A stretch of 5,448 bases of DNA from Candidatus Aerophobota bacterium (lineage in GTDB: Bacteria; Aerophobota; Aerophobia; Aerophobales; B3-G15): contig JAUWJJ010000096.1 in NCBI GenBank assembly GCA_030607765.1, forward strand, positions 1 through 5,448. Reading direction: 5' to 3'. The position numbers and the translations under genes are program-made. Positions 1 to 5,097 of this stretch are shown one piece after another (positions within the stretch are counted from its first letter, which is position 1; the number at the start of each line of letters is the position of its first letter). The notes beneath the pieces are model-generated. The model worked only from the letters and a program-made list of their open reading frames with translations, was not told the origin of the DNA and searched no databases.

Positions 1-30
1 ACCTGTGGCTAAATAGTTACAAATTATCTT

Positions 31-621
31 ATGAGGGGAGAATTTTTAATCAAAAGTATTACCGAGATTCGCTGGCATGGGAGAGCTGGGCAGGGAGCTA
101 AAACGGCAGCTTTGCTTTTAGCTGGAGCTGCCTTGAAAGAGGGAAAATACATTCAGGGTTTTCCTGAATATGGTCCAGAAAGAGAAGGAGCTCCTATAAA
201 AGCTTTCACCAGAATTAGTGAGAGCCCAATTTTAGTTCACTGTAGTGTTGTCAATCCTGAAGCTGTAGTAGTGCTTGATTCTACTTTGCTGGAAGCGGCT
301 AATGTTACCGAAGGCTTAGGAGATGAGGGAATCCTTTTGGTAAATAGCAAATCTTCCCCGAAAAAAATTAGAGAAAGATTAAAGTTTAATCAAGGAAGAG
401 TTTTTACTGTAGATGCTACTTCCATTTCTCTGGAAGCTCTGGGAAGGAATCTTCCCAATATGCCAATGCTGGGAGCGTTAATTAAGGTAAGTCCACTTAT
501 AAAACTGGAAACTTTACTTTCCAGTGCCAGAGAAAAATTTGAAAAGAAATTTAGCTCTAAGATAGTAGAAAGCAACATCTCATCTATTGGGAAGGCTTAT
601 GAGGAGGTAAAATCAGAATGA
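31..621 (+). CDS. porG: Pyruvate:ferredoxin oxidoreductase, gamma subunit
   Basis: Gamma subunit (domain III equivalent) of the cytoplasmic heterotetrameric 2-oxoacid:ferredoxin oxidoreductase, which converts pyruvate and CoA to acetyl-CoA and CO2 with ferredoxin as electron carrier. Seen in the 196-residue product: the family N-terminal motif EIRWHGRAGQG (residues 12-22), the conserved FPEYGPEREGAP stretch (44-55) and NMPMLGAL (143-150). This layout closely matches, from memory, the T. maritima gamma subunit, whose length is also about 190 residues. It is first in a porGDAB operon and its TGA overlaps the porD ATG by 4 bp, so the two are probably translationally coupled. The start is uncertain. 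The ATG at 31 is the only standard start before the conserved motif, but no Shine-Dalgarno precedes it; a good one lies inside the first codons (see separate entry). An in-frame stop at 10-12 excludes a longer protein. Specificity for pyruvate is inferred from overall similarity of all four subunits. Confidence 0.95.
   Translation: MRGEFLIKSITEIRWHGRAGQGAKTAALLLAGAALKEGKYIQGFPEYGPEREGAPIKAFTRISESPILVHCSVVNPEAVVVLDSTLLEAANVTEGLGDEGILLVNSKSSPKKIRERLKFNQGRVFTVDATSISLEALGRNLPNMPMLGALIKVSPLIKLETLLSSAREKFEKKFSSKIVESNISSIGKAYEEVKSE
33..40 (+). promoter_or_regulatory. Misplaced Shine-Dalgarno inside the porG 5' end
   Basis: GAGGGGAG lies just after the annotated ATG (31-33) instead of before it. Eight bases downstream (49-51) is an in-frame ATC, normal spacing for initiation, and the residues after it (KSITEIRWHG) would give a typical short family N-terminus. 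Either porG starts at the ATG without a Shine-Dalgarno, or it uses a rare ATC start, or a base has changed in the original start codon. The motif is seen directly; its use is inferred. Confidence 0.4.
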
Positions 622-926
622 AAGAGAAGGGCTGGAAGGACATCCCCTTAGGGGGTCTTATTTTAGAGGCAGGCAATGCTAAGGAATACTTAACAGGTAG
701 CTGGAGAACCTTTCGCCCAGTCCTGGATGAGAAAAAGTGCAAGCATTGTTTTATTTGTTGGATATATTGTCCCGATAGTTCTATTATAGTGGGGGATGGA
801 AAAATGAGAGGTTTTAAATACGATTATTGCAAGGGGTGTGGAATATGTGCTACTGAATGTCCATTTGAAGCAATTGAAATGGTGGAAGAAGCTAAATATA
901 GGACTGAAAAAGAAGGGAGAAAATAA
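618..926 (+). CDS. porD: Pyruvate:ferredoxin oxidoreductase, delta subunit (2x[4Fe-4S] ferredoxin-like)
   Basis: Delta subunit (domain V equivalent), a small ferredoxin-like protein that passes electrons from the TPP site to external ferredoxin. The 102-residue product has two complete CxxCxxCxxxCP motifs: Cys41, 44, 47, 51 and Cys71, 74, 77, 81. These predict two [4Fe-4S] clusters with the usual bacterial-ferredoxin crossover ligation. The N-terminal 35 residues (W6KDIPLGG and the GSWR segment near 27-30) are the extension typical of POR delta subunits, which separates it from a free ferredoxin. Length fits the family (about 100 residues). A strong GAGGAGGT Shine-Dalgarno (601-608), inside the end of porG, sits 9 bases before the ATG, and that ATG overlaps the porG stop as ATGA. 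The TAA stop is followed directly by the porA ATG with no gap. Confidence 0.96.
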   Translation: MKEKGWKDIPLGGLILEAGNAKEYLTGSWRTFRPVLDEKKCKHCFICWIYCPDSSIIVGDGKMRGFKYDYCKGCGICATECPFEAIEMVEEAKYRTEKEGRK

Positions 927-2108
927 ATGGGAAAAATTGGAGCTATGACAGGTGATGAAGTTGCCGCTGAGGCTATACGACAAATCAATCCAGATGTGAT
1001 GGCAGCTTATCCTATTACTCCCCAAACAGAGATAGTGCAAAGATTTTCTGAATTTGTGGCTGATGGTCTGGTAAATACAGAAATGATAAGAGTAGAAAGT
1101 GAGCACTCAGCTATGAGTGCCTGTGTAGGGGCTGTAGCGGCTGGGGCAAGGGCGATGACGGCTACCTCAGCTAATGGTTTAGCTTTAATGTGGGAAATTG
1201 TTTATATAGCAGCTTCTTTAAGATTACCCATAGTAATGCCTGTGGTAAATCGGGCCTTAAGCGGTCCCATTAATATTCACTGTGATCATTCAGATTCTAT
1301 GGGAGTAAGAGATTCAGGTTGGATTCAGCTTTACAGTGAGAACTGCCAGGAAATTTATGATAATCTTATTCAGGCTGTACGTATCGGAGAAGAAAAAAGT
1401 GTTCTTCTCCCGGTAATAGTTACCTTTGATGGGTTTATTATCTCTCATGGAACAGAAAGGGTGGAGATTCTTGAAGATGAGAAAGTGAGAGAATTTATAG
1501 GAAAGTTTAACCCACAATATCCCCTTTTAAATATAGACAATCCTGTAACCTATGGTCCTCTTGATCTTTATGACTACTATTTTGAGCACAAACGCCAGCA
1601 AGTAGAAGCTATGGAAAATGCTCTGGGTGTAATTAAAAAAATAGGAGGGGAGTATGCTCAACTTTCTGGAAGAAGTTACGATTTAATAGAAGAGTTTGGC
1701 TCTCCGGATGCGGATTTAGTGATAGTAGCAGCCGGATCTACTGCAGGAACAGTAAAGGGAACGGTGGAGGAGTTAAAGGAAGAAGGGGTAGGTGCAAAAC
1801 TTTTAAAGATAAGAACCTTTAGGCCTTTTCCTCAAGAAAAAATTAAAAAGAGTTTAAGAAAAGCATCAGCAGTAGCGGTTATGGATCGTTCTGTTTCCTT
1901 TGGGGCTGTAGGAGGACCAATTTTTTTAGAGGTAAGGTCGGCTTTGTTTGAGGAAGAAAAGAAAGTCCCTGTAGTTAACTATATTTATGGATTGGGAGGA
2001 AGAAATATTGGGATAGAAGAGATTAAAAAAGTGTATCAGGATCTTATCCAGATTAAAAAAACAGGGAAAGTCGAAAATTTAGTTAGTTACTTAGGAGTAA
2101 GAGAATGA
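927..2108 (+). CDS. porA: Pyruvate:ferredoxin oxidoreductase, alpha subunit
   Basis: Alpha subunit carrying domains I and II of the POR fold, which helps bind substrate and activate TPP held on the beta subunit. Seen in the 393-residue product: AYPITPQTE (residues 27-35, with the Thr31 substrate-site position); VESEHSAM (56-63), where Glu59 aligns with the TPP-activating glutamate of PFOR; TSANGLALM (80-88); and NRALSGPINIHCDHSD (108-123), with the conserved arginine region near the active site. A second domain from about residue 260 has the AAGSTAGTV segment and RTFRPFP, and the protein ends in YLGVRE, much like T. maritima PorA (about 392 residues, from memory). AAGGGAG at 913-919 is a well-spaced Shine-Dalgarno. 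It abuts porD and precedes porB by 12 bp. No truncation or missing residue was seen. Confidence 0.97.
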   Translation: MGKIGAMTGDEVAAEAIRQINPDVMAAYPITPQTEIVQRFSEFVADGLVNTEMIRVESEHSAMSACVGAVAAGARAMTATSANGLALMWEIVYIAASLRLPIVMPVVNRALSGPINIHCDHSDSMGVRDSGWIQLYSENCQEIYDNLIQAVRIGEEKSVLLPVIVTFDGFIISHGTERVEILEDEKVREFIGKFNPQYPLLNIDNPVTYGPLDLYDYYFEHKRQQVEAMENALGVIKKIGGEYAQLSGRSYDLIEEFGSPDADLVIVAAGSTAGTVKGTVEELKEEGVGAKLLKIRTFRPFPQEKIKKSLRKASAVAVMDRSVSFGAVGGPIFLEVRSALFEEEKKVPVVNYIYGLGGRNIGIEEIKKVYQDLIQIKKTGKVENLVSYLGVRE

Positions 2109-2120
2109 TAGGAGAGAAAA

Positions 2121-3053
2121 ATGCCATCTCTTAAAGATTTATCTAAAAAAGAAGAGCTTATTTCAAGTGGTCACCGACTTTGTCCTGGATGTGGAGCATC
2201 TATTATTGTAAGACAGGTTCTTTTAACAGCAGATACTCCAGTAGTAGTTTGTTCTCCTACAGGATGTTTAGAGGTATCAACCACCATTTATCCCTTTACT
2301 GCCTGGAAGATACCCTTTATTCATAATGCCTTTGAAAATGCAGCAGCTACCCTTTCCGGAGTGGAGACTGCCTATCGCTCTTTAAGGAAACAGGGAAAAA
2401 TAGATAGAGAGATAAAGTTCATTGCCTTTGGAGGAGATGGAGGAACCTACGATATTGGAATTCAATCTCTCTCAGGGGTTCTGGAGCGAGGTCATAAGCT
2501 TCTGTATATCTGCTATGACAATGAGGCTTATATGAACACGGGTATACAGCGCTCCAGTGCCAGTCCTATGGGATGTCATACTACGACTACTCCCTCAGGC
2601 AAGGCTATTCCCGAAGGTAAAACTGAGTTCAGAAAAGACTTAACTCAAATTGTTGCTGCCCACAATATTCCCTATGTTGCCCAAGCCTCTCCCGGTTATT
2701 ACAACGATTTAATGAAAAAAGTTCAGAAGGCTTTAAGTGCAAATGGTCCCTCTTTCATTAATATTCTTTCCCCCTGTCCCAGGGGATGGAGATATCCTGC
2801 TGATCAAACCATTAAAATAGCTAAATTAGCTGTTCTTACAGGATTCTGGCCCTTGTATGAGATTGAGAATGGCAAGTACAGAATCACTTATAAACCAAGA
2901 AAAAAAAGACCTTTAAAGGATTGGCTAAAATCCCAGGGAAGATTTAAACATCTTCTCCGTGAGGAAAATAAGGGAGTATTAGAGAAGCTGCAAAGAGAGG
3001 TAGATCGAAAGGAAAAAGAGCTTATGGTAAGGGCAGGAGAGAAAGAAGAGTAA
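2121..3053 (+). CDS. porB: Pyruvate:ferredoxin oxidoreductase, beta subunit (TPP and [4Fe-4S])
   Basis: Beta subunit (domain VI equivalent), holding TPP-Mg and the proximal [4Fe-4S] cluster. In the 310-residue product the cluster cysteines appear as GHRLCPGCGA (Cys21, Cys24), TGCLEVS (Cys49) and SPCPRGW (Cys219), matching the four-cysteine pattern of PFOR. The TPP/Mg motif is GGDGGTYDIG (residues 104-113) followed by YDNEAYMNTGIQRSS (132-146). TAWKIPFIHNAFENAA (60-75) is another conserved POR beta block. The C-terminus, from about residue 235, is basic and helical, ending with a charged run near 290-310, as in T. maritima PorB; at 310 residues it is slightly shorter than that homologue (about 324, from memory). 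AGGAGAG (2110-2116) is the Shine-Dalgarno. Last gene of the operon. Branched-chain or other 2-oxoacid use cannot be excluded from sequence, but overall similarity favours pyruvate. Confidence 0.96.
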   Translation: MPSLKDLSKKEELISSGHRLCPGCGASIIVRQVLLTADTPVVVCSPTGCLEVSTTIYPFTAWKIPFIHNAFENAAATLSGVETAYRSLRKQGKIDREIKFIAFGGDGGTYDIGIQSLSGVLERGHKLLYICYDNEAYMNTGIQRSSASPMGCHTTTTPSGKAIPEGKTEFRKDLTQIVAAHNIPYVAQASPGYYNDLMKKVQKALSANGPSFINILSPCPRGWRYPADQTIKIAKLAVLTGFWPLYEIENGKYRITYKPRKKRPLKDWLKSQGRFKHLLREENKGVLEKLQREVDRKEKELMVRAGEKEE

Positions 3054-3093
3054 AAAGGCTTTAGAACCTGATAGTTTCTACTCTGTTAGAAAA

Positions 3094-3123
3094 GAAGCTC
3101 CGTCCGCAAGAGAGGTGCAGTTC
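3094..3123 (+). repeat. Degenerate stem-loop resembling an IS200/IS605-type end (possible relic)
   Basis: GCTCCGTCC (3097-3105) and GAGAGGTGC (3110-3118) form an imperfect stem around a GCAA loop, with three mismatches and one G-T pair, preceded by GAA and followed by AGTTC. From memory, 3' ends of TnpB/IS605-type elements often read GAAGC-stem-loop-GTAGTTC. This copy looks like a mutated version with no tnpA or tnpB nearby. The structure is seen; the IS origin is an inference from pattern memory and could be chance. Confidence 0.3.
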
Positions 3124-3140
3124 CCTAAGGACAAAGATGA

Positions 3141-3174
3141 ATCCCATTAGATAATTATGTATATCTAATGGGAT
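3141..3174. repeat. Perfect 13-bp inverted repeat, hairpin 1 (CCCATTAGATA family)
   Basis: ATCCCATTAGATA (3141-3153) and its exact reverse complement TATCTAATGGGAT (3162-3174) flank an 8-base loop. On the plus strand it is followed by GAAAAAAATT, and on the minus strand by TCATCTTTG, so it lacks a proper T-tract on either side. It shares its stem core with hairpin 2, which suggests a dispersed palindromic repeat rather than a plain terminator. It could still mark the 3' end of the por transcript. Confidence 0.85.
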
Positions 3175-3205
3175 GAAAAAAATTAGTAGTTTGGGAGGGA
3201 TTCAC

Positions 3206-3232
3206 CCCGTTAGATACTTGCTATCTAACGGG
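3206..3232. repeat. Perfect 11-bp inverted repeat, hairpin 2 (CCCGTTAGATA family)
   Basis: CCCGTTAGATA (3206-3216) and TATCTAACGGG (3222-3232) flank the 5-base loop CTTGC. The right arm ends 2 bases from the epimerase stop codon (3235-3237), so on the minus strand the hairpin forms almost directly after translation ends. What follows on that strand is GTGAATCCC, not a T-tract. The stem is that of hairpin 1 with one A-T pair replaced by G-C on both arms. A role in mRNA 3'-end protection or as a repeat-family copy is inferred. Confidence 0.85.
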
Positions 3233-3234
3233 AC

Positions 3235-4194
3235 TTACCCAAATTTTTGCAAAGCCCAGTCTACAGTTTGCTTCAGGCCTTCCTCAAAGGATGTTTTTAT
3301 CTTCCAGCCAAGCTCTTTTTTTGCCTTAGTAGGATCAAGACAGATTCTTTTTACCTCTCCTTCTTTTGGGTCACTATAGAGGGGATGTTTTTGGAATCCG
3401 GTAATGTCGGCCAGTTTCTGGTAAAGGCTGTCTACCGAGTCTTCCTTACCTGTACCTATATTGTAGGCAAGATCATCGCTGGAAAAAATATCTTTGCAGT
3501 TTAATTTTTTCATTTTGCAGGTTGCCAGAAGATTTGCCTCAGCCACATCATCTACAAACACATAGTCTCTGGTTTGCTTTCCATCACCAAAGATTGTGGG
3601 CAAATTTCCCTTTAGCATCTTATTAGAAAAAATAGCTACCACTCCTGCTTCTCCAAGAGGGTCCTGCCTTGGTCCGTAAACATTTGCATACCTCAGGGAA
3701 ATATAGTTAAGACCAAAGACTTTTTTGTAAAAGTAAAGATAAAGTTCCGCCGTATGCTTAGTAATGCCATAAGGTGAGAGAGGATTTTTAGGATAATACT
3801 CATCTACAGGAAGCTCTTGAGCTTCCCCATAAATTGCTCCTCCTGATGAGGCAAAAATGAAGTCTTTTACCCTGGCTTTAAGGCATTTGTCTAAGAGGTT
3901 TAAGGTTCCCAGGATATTTATCTTAGCATCAACTTCTGGTTTTTCTGCAGAGAGACGCACATTTATCTGAGCGGCATGGTGATTAATGAGATCAAATTTA
4001 TCTTTTTTAAAAACTAAAGCTAATTTTTCATCAACAATACTGATTTGGTAGAACTTTGCCCGGGAATTTAAATTCTCCTTTTTTCCTGTAGAAAGGTCAT
4101 CTACTACAGTGACATCCCAACCTTCTTTTATATATCTATCCACTATGTGAGATCCAATAAAACCAGCTCCTCCAGTAACTAAAACTTTCCTCAA
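3235..4194 (-). CDS. NAD-dependent nucleotide-sugar epimerase, GalE type (probable UDP-glucose 4-epimerase)
   Basis: Extended short-chain dehydrogenase/reductase, cytoplasmic, 319 residues. Such enzymes interconvert UDP-glucose and UDP-galactose (or N-acetyl forms) through a 4-keto intermediate with tightly bound NAD. Seen: the Rossmann motif TGGAGFIGSH (G8xxG11xxG14); Asp32, which would bind NAD ribose; Tyr142xxxLys146 (YGITK) as the catalytic pair; RYANVYGPRQDP (168-179); EAGVVAIF (182-189); and RDYVFVDDV (209-217). These fit, from memory, the GalE group of T. maritima and Thermus. The position of E. coli GalE Ser124 is read here within SSGGAIYG (116-123) as glycine, as I recall for that group. 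The TTG start overlaps the upstream TGA as TTGA and has AGAGGA (4200-4205) five bases before it. Substrate is not determinable from sequence; a different nucleotide-sugar 4-epimerase or dehydratase is possible. Confidence 0.9.
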   Translation of the reverse strand: MRKVLVTGGAGFIGSHIVDRYIKEGWDVTVVDDLSTGKKENLNSRAKFYQISIVDEKLALVFKKDKFDLINHHAAQINVRLSAEKPEVDAKINILGTLNLLDKCLKARVKDFIFASSGGAIYGEAQELPVDEYYPKNPLSPYGITKHTAELYLYFYKKVFGLNYISLRYANVYGPRQDPLGEAGVVAIFSNKMLKGNLPTIFGDGKQTRDYVFVDDVAEANLLATCKMKKLNCKDIFSSDDLAYNIGTGKEDSVDSLYQKLADITGFQKHPLYSDPKEGEVKRICLDPTKAKKELGWKIKTSFEEGLKQTVDWALQKFG

Positions 4195-4994
4195 GATTTT
4201 CCTCTCAGACGGAGTTTCCCCTCTTCAAAAAAGGGTAAGGCAAAGGAGGTGGGCCATGTCCTTTCCTTAAAACTTCTTTTTTTAATAGTATCCAGGAATC
4301 CCTTAAAGTCCTTATAATAGGAACCATAGATATGATAGCTGTCGACTATGTGAACATATTTACCCACTTTTATTTTTTTGCCTGTTTTTTTAGCTATCTT
4401 TTCTGCTATTAGTTTTTGCAGCTCGGTAAAGACAAACATATTCATAAAAGCAGCTTTAAAGGCGTCGTTGCTGCGCAGATGAACATTGAGCTGCAAATCT
4501 TCACCAATTATTCTAAACCAACATCTTTGAAGGCAGGGAGGGTCATCAAATTTAGGGTCCAGCCAACATTTCCAGGTAATAGCCTGAGCTCTGCGAGAAT
4601 GTGGAACCTCGGATAATTTATTTACCACAAACTTTAGCTGATTTATCGATTTTTCTCCAGGTACATCATAGCTAAAAAGACGCTCATGGTAGGTATACTT
4701 CCATTTTCCTTCCTCTGGTTTTATCCAGTCATCGTGAACTCCAAAGAGGACTTCCTGGCGATACACTTCCAGGTCTTCCAGTCCAGCAGGGAAAGAGCGG
4801 TGCAATCGTGGTTCTTTGAAAGGATAATTTACCTCTATAATCATAGTGCAATCTTTACTGGGAGGGTCACCCGGTTTATCGTATTCTGTTTCTATTGACA
4901 TTCCCTTCTCCCAGCACTCTACCACTGATTTTTCCCAGCCTTCGGGAAGTGTCTCACTTTCAACTTTGATAACTGGAAGATCTTTTTTGTTCAC
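4191..4994 (-). CDS. Thymidylate synthase (ThyA) family protein, divergent
   Basis: The 267-residue product matches the folate-dependent thymidylate synthase fold. Motifs, with E. coli ThyA equivalents by my alignment: Arg134-Arg135 (R126-R127); Pro152-Pro153-Cys154, the nucleophile (C146); Arg174-Ser175-Asn176-Asp177 (R166-D169); Asn185 (N177, the residue favouring dUMP over dCMP); and His221-x-Tyr223 (H207, Y209). Tyr102 is 52 residues before the Cys, as is Tyr94 in E. coli. The expected reaction is dUMP plus methylene-tetrahydrofolate to dTMP and dihydrofolate. Odd points: Leu173 replaces the E. coli Q165 position, the N-terminal phosphate loop is not recognisable, and the C-terminus (EGKLRLRGKS) lacks the usual APVAI-like closing end. 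It resembles archaeal-type or uncharacterised ThyA relatives, so it may be a true synthase or a pyrimidine-nucleotide hydroxymethylase/methylase with another donor. The GTG start has AGAGGA (5004-5009) nine bases before it. It is coupled to the downstream epimerase. Confidence 0.85.
   Translation of the reverse strand: MNKKDLPVIKVESETLPEGWEKSVVECWEKGMSIETEYDKPGDPPSKDCTMIIEVNYPFKEPRLHRSFPAGLEDLEVYRQEVLFGVHDDWIKPEEGKWKYTYHERLFSYDVPGEKSINQLKFVVNKLSEVPHSRRAQAITWKCWLDPKFDDPPCLQRCWFRIIGEDLQLNVHLRSNDAFKAAFMNMFVFTELQKLIAEKIAKKTGKKIKVGKYVHIVDSYHIYGSYYKDFKGFLDTIKKRSFKERTWPTSFALPFFEEGKLRLRGKS
4195..4205 (-). promoter_or_regulatory. Shine-Dalgarno supporting the TTG start of the epimerase
   Basis: Read on the minus strand, AGAGGA followed by AAATC and TTG. 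The site lies inside the last codons of the thymidylate-synthase-like gene. The TTG is shared with that gene's stop as TTGA, which supports coupled translation of the two genes. Confidence 0.75.
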
Positions 4995-5010
4995 TGTTTT
5001 ACATCCTCTG

Positions 5011-5092
5011 TAATGCGTTAATGCGTAGATGCGTCAGACAAACGATCCAAATGCGTTCATACATCAACACATTTACACATTCACGCATTAAC
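5011..5092 (-). repeat. 8-bp-periodic ATGCGT/ACGCAT repeat forming a long bulged hairpin
   Basis: On the plus strand, ATGCGT recurs every 8 bases at 5011-5034 (TAATGCGT twice, then AGATGCGT). After a 14-base interruption (5035-5048) comes AAATGCGT, then four 8-base units ending in ACAT or GCAT, up to 5088. GTTAATGCGT (5017-5026) is the exact reverse complement of ACGCATTAAC (5083-5092). The arms extend to an 18-bp stem (5017-5034 with 5075-5092), stacked on an 8-bp stem (5049-5056 with 5067-5074) with a 10-base loop and one 14-base bulge. It lies 5 bases after the gatA stop and 7 bases before the Shine-Dalgarno of the ThyA-like gene. No T-tract follows, so it is not a classic terminator. It could be a dispersed repeat element or an mRNA leader structure. 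Confidence 0.75.
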
Positions 5093-5097
5093 TGGTT

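Larger units (their letters stand above)
3054..3234. other. Convergent non-coding junction with three stem-loops
   Basis: The por operon ends on its left and the epimerase gene ends on its right, from the opposite strand. No convincing gene is present. It contains a degenerate stem-loop (3094-3123) and two strong related hairpins (3141-3174 and 3206-3232), described separately. A run of seven A (3176-3182; T on the minus strand) lies between the two hairpins. No hairpin is directly followed by a T-tract on either strand, so ordinary intrinsic terminators are not obvious. Confidence 0.8.

Noticed and set aside
1..12. Tail of an upstream gene ending at the TAA at 10-12
   Set aside because: Only three codons would be visible, which is too little to support a coding call.
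690..1106. 138-codon minus-strand open frame across porD and porA
   Set aside because: Antisense to two conserved, motif-complete genes; the translation is rich in His, Phe and Ser, as shadow frames are, with no recognisable domain.
3141..3232. Standard intrinsic terminators for the convergent operons
   Set aside because: The stems are strong, but neither is directly followed by a T-run on either strand; termination here remains possible by another route.
3173..3379. 68-codon plus-strand open frame starting in hairpin 1
   Set aside because: It begins inside the repeat structure and runs antisense into the epimerase gene. No Shine-Dalgarno or motif was seen.
4686..4898. 70-codon plus-strand open frame, hydrophobic in parts
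   Set aside because: Antisense to the ThyA-like gene; the hydrophobic look follows from the opposite-strand codons, and there is no start signal.
5011..5092. CRISPR array or integration-type iteron origin
   Set aside because: The units are only 8 bases with no spacers of regular length, they invert partway, and no cas or rep gene is near.
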